Assembly (NCBI GenBank): GCA_963699535.1 | Contig: CAVOUJ010000014.1 | Span: forward strand, 124,001 to 188,000 | Source: VBDM01 sp963699535 | GTDB taxonomy: Bacteria; Pseudomonadota; Gammaproteobacteria; Burkholderiales; SG8-39 | Length of the DNA: 64,000 nt | Reading direction: 5' to 3' | In this document: positions 56,169 to 64,000 of the stretch, piece after piece | How the letters are laid out: every line of letters begins with the position of its first letter | Position numbering within the stretch: position 1 is the first letter of the stretch | Notes under the pieces: model-generated | What the model saw: only the letters and a program-made list of their open reading frames with translations | What the model was told of the DNA's origin: nothing | The model's database searches: none | Program-made: the position numbers and the translations under genes

Positions 56169-56185
56169 GGGAACCCCAGGTTCCC
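56169..56185 (+). terminator. Small hairpin after fadD
   Basis: GGGAACC-CCA-GGTTCCC, 7-bp stem with 3-nt loop, then TGTTCT. Lies between convergent fadD and chaC. Weak T-run, so a modest terminator at best. Confidence 0.45.
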
Positions 56186-56197
56186 TGTTCTATCAGC

Positions 56198-56869
56198 TCA
56201 GCGCTCGAGCTCGGGGTGCATCGCGAGCACGCGCTTGCGAAGCTCGAGCAGGTACGCGTCGCGCACGCCGTGCGCGGTCAGGCCGCGTACCGTTTCCATC
56301 AGATATTCGGCCGGCGTGCCGAGCTGGCCGCGCGTGCTCACCAGAGTCTTGATCACCGATTCGAGCGGCAGTCTGCCCGCGTAGTTGGAGTGCTCCCGGT
56401 TGACGAAGAAGGCAATCGCCTGAACCGTTGCCTCCCCGGTGTCGACCCTTGCCCAGCGCGGACTGTAGGCGCCGAGCACCATCTCGCGCCGCCACAGAAG
56501 ACGCAACTCGTCCCTCGCGTGGCGGCCGGCGATGCGGAACGCCACGCCGCGGCAGCTGCCGCCTGAATCCAGCCCGAGCACGAGCCCGGGTTTTTGCAGC
56601 GAGCCGCGATTGACGTGCGACCATATGCAGAAGCTGCGGTGAAAGCCGTGCAGGTGCGCGACGCGCCGCTCGTCGAAGTGAACGATGGGGTTCCAGACGA
56701 GCGAGCCGTAGCCGAACAGCCACACGTCGGCGCCGTTCGGATGGCCTTCGAGCAACCCCTGGAGCGAGGCTTCCTGGTCGGCATCGGAGAGTACCGGCGC
56801 CTCCGGATTCGCCTGGCGGAAGTTCTTTCGCAGCAGGTCGTTCTCGAGATCGGCGCGGGTAAGGGACAT
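56198..56869 (-). CDS. chaC: ChaC-type gamma-glutamylcyclotransferase
   Basis: 223 aa, degrading glutathione to 5-oxoproline and Cys-Gly. DVWLFGYGSLVWNP carries the YGSL substrate loop; WRREMVLGAYSPRWARV includes the catalytic Glu; IAFFVNREHSNYAG and AEYLMETVRGLTAHG complete the family pattern. Length is usual for ChaC. Start 56869 (MSLTRADLENDLLRKNF). Converges with fadD and diverges from the FG-GAP gene. Confidence 0.9.
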   Translation of the reverse strand: MSLTRADLENDLLRKNFRQANPEAPVLSDADQEASLQGLLEGHPNGADVWLFGYGSLVWNPIVHFDERRVAHLHGFHRSFCIWSHVNRGSLQKPGLVLGLDSGGSCRGVAFRIAGRHARDELRLLWRREMVLGAYSPRWARVDTGEATVQAIAFFVNREHSNYAGRLPLESVIKTLVSTRGQLGTPAEYLMETVRGLTAHGVRDAYLLELRKRVLAMHPELER

Positions 56870-56976
56870 GCGGGAAGATTAGCAGGTTGTTGAAAGAGGG
56901 GGCATCCCCGGCTCGAACCGTGACTGTGGTGGTTTTCGGGTATGCTGACTTCACAAGTACGTGATCTGGGAGGGTC

Positions 56977-58506
56977 ATGCACGCAAGAACAACAGCAGTC
57001 CGAGGAATTTCCGTTTTCTTCCTGTCCGTGCTCGCGGTGTTGCTTGCGTCGTGCGGAGGCGGAGGCGACAGCGCCCCGGCAGGTCCTGGTCCCAACACAC
57101 AAGCGATCGGTTATGTAAAGGCCTCGAACACCGGGGCCGGTGACCAGTTCGGCGTCTCGGTCGCCCTGAGCGGGGATGGCAACACGCTCGCGGTCGGAGC
57201 ACCGCTCGAAGACAGCAGCACCACCGGTATCAACAGCACGCCGGATGAGTTGGCTGCTGAGTCCGGAGCGGTATACATCTACACCCGCAGCGCCGGGACT
57301 TGGTCGCAGCAGGCCTATGTGAAGGCCTCGAACACCGGGGCTAACGACCAGTTCGGCGTCTCGGTCGCCTTGAGCGGGGATGGCAACACGCTCGCGGTCG
57401 GGGCGTATCTCGAAGACAGCAGCACCACCGGTATCAACAGCACGCCGAATGAGCTGGCCGCCGACGCCGGCGCGGTGTATGTGTTCACCCGCGCGGCCGG
57501 GGTATGGACGCAGCAGGCCTACATCAAGGCTTTGAACCCGGGAGCCGGCGACAACTTCGGCATCTCGATTACCCTCTCCGGCGACGGTAACACGCTCGCG
57601 GTCGGGGCGCCGCTCGAAGACAGCAGCACTACCGGCATCGGCAGCACACCGGATGAGTTGGCGCCCAACGCTGGAGCGGTATACGTCTTCACGCGCAGTG
57701 CCGGTGCCTGGTCCCAGCAGGCCTATGTGAAGGCCTCGAACACGGGGGGCGGTGACCAGTTCGGTGGCCTGGTCGCCCTGAGCGGCGACGGCGACACGCT
57801 CGCGGTCGGGGCGCGGCTCGAAGACAGCGGCACTACCGGCATCGACAGCACGCCGGATGAGTCCGCGGCCAACGCCGGAGCGGCATACGTCTTCAATCGC
57901 AATGCCGGCGCCTGGTCCCAGCAGGCCTATGTGAAGGCCTCGAACACCGGGCCCGGTGACGTATTCGGTCGGGTCGCCCTGAGCGGCGACGGCAACACGC
58001 TCGCGGTCGGGGCGAATGGCGAAGGTAGCAGCACCACCGGCATCGGCAGCACACCGGATGAGTTGGCCCCCTTGGCCGGCGCGGTGTACGTCTTCACCCG
58101 CAGCGCCGGGACTTGGTCGCAGCAGGCCTATGTGAAGGCCTCCAACACCGGGGCCGGTGACCAGTTCGGTGCCCTGATCGCCCTGAGCGGCGACGGTAAC
58201 ACGCTCGCGGTCGGGGCGCGGCACGAAGACAGCAGCAGCACCGGCATCGGCAGCACGCCGGATGAGTTGGCCCCCGACTCCGGCGCGGTGTACGTCTTCG
58301 CCCGCAGCTCCGGCGCCTGGTCGCAGCAGGCCTATGTGAAGGCCTCGAACACCGGGACCAACGACCAGTTCGGTCTCGCAGTCGCCCTGAACGGCGATGG
58401 CAGCACGCTCGCGGTCGGGGCGCAGTTCGAGGACAGCAGCGCTACCGGCATCGGCAGCACACCGGATGAGTTGGCCGCCAACGCCGGCGCGGTGTACGTG
58501 TATTAG
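56977..58506 (+). CDS. FG-GAP/integrin-like beta-propeller lipoprotein (second copy)
   Basis: 509 aa. GGGAGGGTC precedes ATG 56977. Lipobox signal VFFLSVLAVLLASC, short linker, then seven FG-GAP blades of 68 residues (one of 67): AYVKASNTGAGDQFGVSVAL, SGDGNTLAVGAPLEDSSTTG, INSTPDELAAESGAVYIYTR, SAGTWSQQ. Blades are far more alike to each other than in the paralogue at 47.6 kb, pointing to recent homogenisation. Predicted surface-exposed, calcium-binding propeller, role in adhesion or scaffolding. Confidence 0.85.
   Translation: MHARTTAVRGISVFFLSVLAVLLASCGGGGDSAPAGPGPNTQAIGYVKASNTGAGDQFGVSVALSGDGNTLAVGAPLEDSSTTGINSTPDELAAESGAVYIYTRSAGTWSQQAYVKASNTGANDQFGVSVALSGDGNTLAVGAYLEDSSTTGINSTPNELAADAGAVYVFTRAAGVWTQQAYIKALNPGAGDNFGISITLSGDGNTLAVGAPLEDSSTTGIGSTPDELAPNAGAVYVFTRSAGAWSQQAYVKASNTGGGDQFGGLVALSGDGDTLAVGARLEDSGTTGIDSTPDESAANAGAAYVFNRNAGAWSQQAYVKASNTGPGDVFGRVALSGDGNTLAVGANGEGSSTTGIGSTPDELAPLAGAVYVFTRSAGTWSQQAYVKASNTGAGDQFGALIALSGDGNTLAVGARHEDSSSTGIGSTPDELAPDSGAVYVFARSSGAWSQQAYVKASNTGTNDQFGLAVALNGDGSTLAVGAQFEDSSATGIGSTPDELAANAGAVYVY
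57310..58500 (+). repeat. Tandem 204-nt coding repeats
   Basis: The phrase CAGGCCTATGTGAAGGCCTC (or near copies) begins at 57310, 57514, 57718, 57922, 58123 and 58327, i.e. every 204 nt with one 201-nt unit. It sits inside the FG-GAP gene; the first, partial unit starts near 57108. Nucleotide-level similarity makes copy-number change by slippage or recombination likely. Confidence 0.85.
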
Positions 58507-58564
58507 AGGGCAACCTCTCCAGGAGAGGTGGGGGTGCGCCCCGGCGGCGGGCGTGGCGCCCGGG

Positions 58565-61500
58565 CTACGCGGCCCTCGCGGTGGAGCGGTGGGCGCGGAA
58601 CTGGGCGAGCAACTCAGCTTCCTTTTTCTTCGCGCCGTCGAGATGCCGGCGCTTGATGTGGCCGTAGCCGCGGATGTGCTCGGGAACGCTCGCGATCTCT
58701 ACAGCGAGCGCGTGGTTTTCGCGGCTCAAGCGCCCGAGCAGCTCGGCGACCGTCGCCTCGTACTCTTCAACCAACCGCCGCTCGGTCCGGCGCTCTTCGG
58801 TGTGGCCGAAGGGATCGAGTGCGGTTCCGCGCAGGAACTTGAGCTTCGCTAGAACCCCGAAGGCGATCCTCATCCACGAACCGAACTCCGATTTCTTCGC
58901 TTCGCCCGTGACCGGGTCGGGCTTGTTGAAGATCGGCGGAGCGAGGTGAAATTTCAGCTTGTAGTCGCCCTCGAACATGCCTTCGATTCTCCGCATGAAC
59001 GCAGGATCAGTGTGCAGGCGCGCGACCTCGTACTCGTCCTTGTACGCCATGAGCTTGAAGTAGTAGCGGGCAACCGCCTCGGTGAGCGAAGACTTTCCTT
59101 CATTTCCACCGGCTTTGTGAATTTCCGTTTCGCGCACGCGCTCGACCAGTTTTCTGTAGCGCGCTGCGTACGCCGTATTCTGGTAGTCGGTGAGGAACTC
59201 GACCCTGCGCGCGATCAGCTCGTCGAGATTGCGCGAGAAGGCCTGCGAGATGGGAATGACCTCTGCCGGAATCGCGATGCGCTCGACTGCAGCGAGATCG
59301 GCCGCTGCGCGCCGCCCCCACAGGAACGCTTTCTTGTTGAATTCCACGGCGACGCCGTTCAGCTCGATCGCGCGCAGGAGCGAACCCTCCGCGAGCGGGA
59401 CCCAGCCCTTCTGGAACGCGTAGCCGAGCATGAACATGTTGGTGGCGATCGCGTCGCCCATGAGCGCGGTCGCGAGCTTTCCGGCCGGGACGAAATCGAC
59501 GTTCTTCGCGCCCGCCGCTTCGACGATGTCCGCCTGGAGGTCGGTTCCGGGAAGCTGCCAGTCGGGGTTCTTCACGAAATCCGCGGTCGGCGACACCGTC
59601 GCGTTGACCAGCACCGTGGTCTTCCTGTCGTTCATTCTCGAGAGCGCTTCGCTCCCCGAGGCGACGACGAGGTCGCAGCCGAGCACGAGGTCGGCGGCCC
59701 CGGTCCCGACGCGCACCGAATGGAGCTCCCCGGGCGAGCGCGCGATCTTGACGTGCGACATCACCGGCCCGAATTTCTGCGCGAGGCCGCTCATGTCGAG
59801 CACGGTGGCGCCTTTGCCTTCGAGGTGCGCCGCCATCGCGACGATCTGGCCGATGGTGATGACGCCCATGCCGCCGATTCCGGTAACGAGCGTCTCGTAA
59901 GGCTTATCCAGTCTGAGCGTGTGCGGTTCGGGCAAGGACGCGAAATTCCGAATCGCCCGGCGAGGCCGCCTTGCCTTTCCTCAGGTTGCCGCCTTCGACC
60001 GTGACGAAGCTCGGGCAGAAGCCTTCGAGGCACGAGTAGTCCTTGTTGCAGGCGGACTGGTTGATCGCGCGCTTGCGTCCGAACTCGGTCTCGAGCGGCT
60101 CGACCGAAAGGCAGTTCGATTTCGTGCTGCAGTCGCCGCAGCCTTCGCAGACCAGCTCGTTGATCACCACGCGCTTGGGCGGATCGGGAAATTCCTCGCG
60201 TTTCCTGCGGCGCCGCTTCTCGGTCGCGCAGGTCTGCACGTAGATGATCGCCGAGACGCCTTTTACCTCGCGCAGCTCGCGCTGCACGGCGTCGAGTTCC
60301 TCGCGCTGGCGGATGGTCACTCCGGGCGCCCAGGCGAGCCCGGCGGGGAGCGGCTCTTTGTCGTCCACGACTGCGACGATCGGTCTCACGCCCTCGGCGG
60401 CGATCTGGCGAGAGACCATCGCCGGGTCGAGCGGGCCGTCGATGTGCTGGCCGCCGGTCATCGCGACCGCGTCGTTGTAGAGGATCTTGTAGGTCATGCT
60501 GACGCCGGCGGCGACCGCGGCGCGGATCGCGAGGAGCCCGGAGTGGAAGTAGGTCCCGTCGCCGATGTTGGCGAAGACGTGCGGGCACTCGGTGAAATGC
60601 GCCTGCCCGATCCAGGGCGCGCCCTCGCCGCCCATGTGGGTGAAGGTCGCGGTGTTGCGGTCCATCCACAGCGCCATGAAGTGGCAGCCGATTCCCGCCA
60701 TGGCGCGGCTGCCCTCGGGCACGCGGGTCGAGGTGTTGTGCGGGCAGCCGGAGCAGAAGTAGGGCGAGCGGTTCGTGACGACGCGCGGCCTGGCGAGGGC
60801 CTTCTCCTTGAATTCGAGATAGGCGACGCCGTTCTCGGTAACGATCGCCCATGCGCTGATCGAGCCCGAGTTTCGCAAAGCGGCTGACAAGGGCCTTCGC
60901 GATCAGCGCGGGCGACAACTCGTAGTGCGCCGGCAGCAGCCAGTTGCCCGGCCGGCTGCCCCTCCGCGATCGACCATTCGCCGTTGTCGTCGAACTTCCC
61001 GACCACGCGCGGCGGCCGCATGCCTTCGCGCCAGTTGTACAGCTCCTCCTTGATCTGGTATTCGATGACCTGGCGCTTCTCCTCGACCACGAGGATTTCC
61101 TCGAGCCCCTCGGCGAACTTGCGCGCGCCCTGCGGCTCGAGCGGCCAGGACATCGCCACCTTGTACAGGCGGATGCCGGCGTCGCGCGCTGCGGTCTCGT
61201 CGATGCCGAGGTCTGCAAGCGCCTGCAGCGTGTCGCCGAAGGACTTGCCGGTGGTGATGATGCCGAGGCGCGCGCGCGGCGAATCCCACACGATGCGGTC
61301 GAGCTTGTTGGCGCGGCAGTAGGCGAGCGCGGCATAGACCTTGTAGTCGAGCAGCCGCGCCTCCTGCTCGAGGAACCCGTCGGGCCAGCGGATGTTCAGG
61401 CCTCCCTGGCGGCATTGCGAAATCCGGGGGGATCGCAATCGTCACGCGCTGCGGGTCGATCTCGACCACGGCGCCGGACTCGATCACGTCGGTCACGCAC

Positions 61501-62111
61501 TTGAACGCCACCCAGCAGCCTGAAAAGCGCGACATGGCGAAGCCGTGAAGCCCGAGGTCGAGATACTCCTGCACGCTCGACGGATTGAGGAGCGGAATGC
61601 AGCAGGCCTTGAACACGTGCTCGCTCTGGTGGGCGAGGGTCGAGGACTTGGCGGCGTGATCGTCTCCGGCGAGCACCAGCACGCCGCCGTGCTTCGAGGT
61701 GCCTGCGGAGTTGGCGTGCTTGAACACGTCGCCGCAACGATCGACTCCCGGCCCCTTGCCGTACCACATCGCGAACACGCCGTCGTATTTCGCGTCGGGG
61801 AAGAGATTGACCTGCTGCGTGCCCCAGATCGCCGTGGCGGCGAGGTCCTCGTTGACGCCGGGCTGGAACTTGACGTGGTGCTCGGCGAGGAACTTCCCGG
61901 CCTTCCATAGGGCCTGATCGAGCCCGCCCACGGGCGAGCCCCGGTAGCCCGAAATGAAGCCGCCTGTGTTGAGGCCCGCGGCGAGATCGCGCACGCGCTG
62001 GAGCATCGGCAGACGCACCAGCGCCTGCGTGCCTGTCATGAAAGCGCGCCCGGACCGCAGCGTGTACTTGTCTTCCAGGCCGATTTCCTGCGGACGGGCG
62101 GGAGCGTTCAT
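58565..62111 (-). CDS. Three-domain indolepyruvate ferredoxin oxidoreductase, frameshifted
   Basis: About 1180 aa single-chain 2-oxoacid:ferredoxin oxidoreductase of the type found in Betaproteobacteria, decarboxylating aryl-pyruvates to aryl-acetyl-CoA. N-terminal Pyr domain (GTQALVRLPMLQ, NTGGFISGYRGSPVGGLDQ, VNEDLAATAIWGTQQVNLFP), TPP domain (YFCSGCPHNTSTRVPEG, NIGDGTYFHSGLLAI, HIDGPLDPAMVS), Cys clusters CEGCGDCSTKSNC and CNKDYSCLEGFCPS, and C-terminal gamma domain (VTGIGGMGVITIGQIVAMAA, LDMSGLAQKFGPV). Breaks near 61425, 60955, 60850 and 59938, the last splitting the gamma domain off as an apparent separate ORF. Product could feed PaaK-type pathways as phenylacetyl-CoA. Confidence 0.88.
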
Positions 62112-62156
62112 GTCATTGCAAGAGGGATAGCCGCCCGAGAGACGGCCAGCCCGATT

Positions 62157-62162
62157 ATTCTA
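62157..62162 (-). promoter_or_regulatory. TAGAAT -10-like element
   Basis: TAGAAT on the minus strand 45 nt before the oxidoreductase start at 62111, in the divergent region shared with the tRNA promoter. Confidence 0.35.
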
Positions 62163-62215
62163 CGCTTCGAGTCCCGGCGGGCGAGCCGCGGAAGCGAAAT
62201 GCGTGCCAGCCTTCG

Positions 62216-62244
62216 TTGACAGCCCAGGTGAAACTATCCATAAT
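62216..62244 (+). promoter_or_regulatory. Sigma70 promoter of the tRNA-tuf cluster
   Basis: TTGACA at 62216-62221, a 17-nt spacer, then CATAAT at 62239-62244. Predicted start near 62251, about 9 nt before tRNA-Tyr. The perfect -35 fits a strong stable-RNA promoter for tRNA-Tyr, -Gly, -Thr and tuf. Confidence 0.75.
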
Positions 62245-62259
62245 TAGCGGTTTTCGTTC

Positions 62260-62346
62260 GGAGGGGTGCCCGAGCGGTTAAAGGGGGCAGACTGTAAATC
62301 TGTTGGCCTTGCGCCTACGTTGGTTCGAATCCAACCTCCTCCACCA
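62260..62346 (+). tRNA. tRNA-Tyr (GTA)
   Basis: 87 nt with encoded CCA. Acceptor GGAGGGG pairs CTCCTCC, anticodon GTA in ACTGTAAATCT, long variable arm as in class II tRNAs, T-arm GTTGGTTCGAATCCAAC. Confidence 0.95.
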
Positions 62347-62408
62347 AGTCATCGGTCGCCTCGCAGGGTTTGACGAAGGGTTCGGTAGGCAAATTGGTTA
62401 CACACGGC

Positions 62409-62482
62409 GCGGGTGTAGCTCAATGGTAGAGCAGAAGCCTTCCAAGCTTACGACGAGGGTTCGATTCCCTTCACCCGCTCCA
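62409..62482 (+). tRNA. tRNA-Gly (TCC)
   Basis: 74 nt with CCA. Acceptor GCGGGTG/CACCCGC, anticodon TCC in the loop CTTCCAA, T-arm GAGGGTTCGATTCCCTT. Confidence 0.95.
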
Positions 62483-62514
62483 GATTTGCGCAGCGATTTT
62501 GGGTAGCGCACGCC

Positions 62515-62589
<75 letters not shown>

Positions 62590-62619
62590 ACGCACACTGT
62601 AATTGCAGGGGAACACATC

Positions 62620-63810
62620 ATGTCCAAGAGTAAATTTGAGCGCACCAAGCCGCACGTGAACGTGGGGACGATTGGTCACGTGGACCATGGCAAGACGACG
62701 CTGACGGCGGCGATGACGCACGTGTTGGCGAAGAAGTACGGTGGGGAGGCGAAGAACTACGATCAGATCGATGCGGCGCCGGAGGAAAAGGCGCGCGGGA
62801 TCACGATCAACACGGCGCACGTGGAGTACGTGACCGAGAAGCGCCACTACGCGCACGTGGACTGCCCGGGGCATGCCGACTACATCAAGAACATGATCAC
62901 CGGGGCGGCGCAGATGGACGGGGCGATTCTGGTGGTGTCGGCGGCCGATGGGCCGATGCCGCAGACGCGCGAACACATCCTGCTGGCGCGCCAGGTGGGG
63001 GTGCCCTACATCGTGGTGTACCTGAACAAGGCCGACATGGTCGATGACAAGGAGCTCTTGGAGCTGGTGGAGGTGGAGGTGCGGGAGCTTCTGTCGAAGT
63101 ACGAGTTTCCCGGGGACAAGACCCCGATTGTGATCGGCAGTGCGCTGAAGGCCCTGGAAGGCGAAGACAGTGACCTGGGGGTGAAGTCGATCTACAAGCT
63201 CGCCGAGGCGCTGGACAGCTACATTCCGATGCCCAAGCGGGCGATCGACGGGCCGTTTCTGATGCCGGTGGAGGACGTGTTCTCGATCTCCGGGCGCGGC
63301 ACGGTGGTGACCGGGCGGGTGGAGCGGGGGATCGTGAAGGTGGGCGAGGAGCTGGAGATCGTGGGCTTGAAGCCCACCTTGAAGACGGTGTGCACCGGGG
63401 TGGAGATGTTCAGGAAGCTCCTGGATGAGGGTCAGGCGGGGGACAACATCGGGGTGCTGTTGAGGGGCACCAAGCGCGAGGAAGTGGAGCGCGGGCAGGT
63501 GCTCGCCAAGCCCGGCTCGATCACCCCGCACACCAAGTTCGAGTGCGAGGTGTACGTGCTCTCCAAGGAGGAGGGCGGGCGGCACACGCCGTTCTTCCCG
63601 GGGTACCGGCCGCAGTTTTACTTCCGCACCACCGACGTGACGGGCAGCTGCGAGCTGCCCGCGGGCACCGAGATGGTGATGCCGGGGGACAACGTGAAGA
63701 TGGTGGTGACGCTGATTGCCCCGATCGCCATGGAGCAGGGATTGCGCTTTGCCATCCGCGAGGGCGGCAAGACCGTCGGCGCGGGCGTGGTCGCGAAAGT
63801 GATCGAGTAA
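62620..63810 (+). CDS. tuf: Elongation factor Tu
   Basis: 396 aa GTPase delivering aminoacyl-tRNA to the ribosome. AGGGGAACACATC precedes ATG 62620. G1 GHVDHGKTTL, switch I ARGITINTAHVEY, G3 DCPGHADYIKNM, G4 NKADMVDD (NKxD), G5 GSALKALEG; domains II and III complete (YRPQFYFRTTDVTGSCELP). Codon use is strongly biased and repetitive (GTG, GGG), as expected for a very highly expressed gene. This is the tRNA-linked tuf copy; a second copy by the str operon would be expected elsewhere. Confidence 0.98.
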   Translation: MSKSKFERTKPHVNVGTIGHVDHGKTTLTAAMTHVLAKKYGGEAKNYDQIDAAPEEKARGITINTAHVEYVTEKRHYAHVDCPGHADYIKNMITGAAQMDGAILVVSAADGPMPQTREHILLARQVGVPYIVVYLNKADMVDDKELLELVEVEVRELLSKYEFPGDKTPIVIGSALKALEGEDSDLGVKSIYKLAEALDSYIPMPKRAIDGPFLMPVEDVFSISGRGTVVTGRVERGIVKVGEELEIVGLKPTLKTVCTGVEMFRKLLDEGQAGDNIGVLLRGTKREEVERGQVLAKPGSITPHTKFECEVYVLSKEEGGRHTPFFPGYRPQFYFRTTDVTGSCELPAGTEMVMPGDNVKMVVTLIAPIAMEQGLRFAIREGGKTVGAGVVAKVIE

Positions 63811-63828
63811 ACAGAAGGCGGGTTACGA

Positions 63829-63904
63829 AGGCCAATAGCTCAACTGGCAGAGCGTCGGTCTCCAAAACCGAAGGTTGGGGGTTCGATTCCCTCTTGGCCT
63901 GCCA
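63829..63904 (+). tRNA. tRNA-Trp (CCA)
   Basis: 76 nt with CCA end. Acceptor AGGCCAA/TTGGCCT, anticodon CCA in GTCTCCAAAAC, T-arm GGGGGTTCGATTCCCTC. Lies between tuf and secE as in most Proteobacteria. Confidence 0.95.
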
Positions 63905-63965
63905 AGCATTGTGAGAGAAGCACAAGGAACCGTTAGCGGGACGGCAGTCCCTGGACCTCAGGCAG

Positions 63966-64000
63966 ATGGCGGAAAAGATCAAGGTTTCACTGGCGGTGCT
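63966..64000 (+). CDS. secE: Preprotein translocase subunit SecE, 5' end only
   Basis: Cut by the window edge after 11 codons (MAEKIKVSLAV). Assigned by position behind tRNA-Trp, where secE (then nusG) is conserved, and by the short basic start leading into a hydrophobic stretch. Confidence 0.75.
   Translation, partial: MAEKIKVSLAV

Noticed and set aside
56353..58224. 623-codon open frame antisense to the FG-GAP gene
   Set aside because: It arises because the 204-nt repeat keeps one antisense frame open in every unit, and it also runs across chaC. No start signal or family match.
57108..58500. Regular repeats as a possible CRISPR array
   Set aside because: Period is 204 nt, units are coding and in frame, and there are no short direct repeats with unique spacers.
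58565..59935. Separate gamma-subunit gene for the indolepyruvate oxidoreductase
   Set aside because: The upstream frame ends at 59904 and continues without a gap in the next frame after one base, so a single fused gene is more likely.

Overview
The window is GC-rich, densely coded chromosomal DNA that looks betaproteobacterial. The right edge carries tRNA-Tyr, tRNA-Gly, tRNA-Thr, tuf, tRNA-Trp and secE in the order usual for Proteobacteria. Two Bug/TctC-type solute receptors, a DctPQM TRAP transporter, CoA-transferase/acyl-CoA genes and a three-domain indolepyruvate ferredoxin oxidoreductase fit a heterotrophic, Burkholderiales-like organism that uses aromatic and organic acids. No phage, insertion sequence or CRISPR array is visible. 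About eighteen genes need one or more single-base corrections to read through. Because these include the essential glnS, I treat the breaks mainly as sequence errors and give the full-length gene extents.

Layout. 0-7 kb: phenylacetate-CoA ligase and a Tat-exported PhoX-type phosphatase (minus strand), a DmdA-like GcvT-family protein, then an overlapping trio of exported amidohydrolase, YtkA/FixH-like protein and MauG/CcpA-type dihaem peroxidase. 7-10 kb: TRAP transporter dctPQM. 10-18.5 kb: c-di-GMP and two-component signalling (GGDEF-EAL, hybrid histidine kinase, CHASE-GGDEF) around an amidohydrolase and a TctC receptor. 18.7-23.4 kb: MmgE/PrpD, NDP-forming acyl-CoA synthetase and acyl-CoA dehydrogenase, tightly packed. 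23.4-34.4 kb: an AT-richer hypothetical pair, a second TctC receptor, a ParB-domain protein, two single-domain receivers, a CaiB CoA-transferase, a monohaem lipoprotein cytochrome, an exported methyltransferase, a hyaluronan-synthase-like glycosyltransferase, glnS and a small membrane protein.

34.6-49.1 kb is the most unusual part: a near-continuous block of exported proteins. It holds a FecR-domain protein, a beta-barrel, a 1140-residue lipoprotein with four CxxCH haem sites and PKD-like modules, a glycine-rich secreted protein, a 54-residue lipoprotein, a double-CHRD lipoprotein, two related lipoproteins with a CX4CH site, a beta-barrel protein with an N-terminal CxxCH, and a seven-bladed FG-GAP lipoprotein. 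I infer an outer-membrane/extracellular redox or surface-attachment system, not one I can name. A membrane protein, a small ORF, a nucleotidyltransferase fragment and an amidase sit inside it.

49.1-56.9 kb is a catabolic block: lipoprotein-type methyltransferase, double-VOC dioxygenase-like protein, enoyl-CoA hydratase, MFS transporter, FAD monooxygenase, long-chain acyl-CoA ligase and ChaC. It is flanked by the two FG-GAP paralogues in opposite orientation. 57-64 kb has the second FG-GAP gene (seven repeats, 204-nt period), the indolepyruvate oxidoreductase, and the tRNA-tuf-secE cluster with a clear sigma70 promoter.
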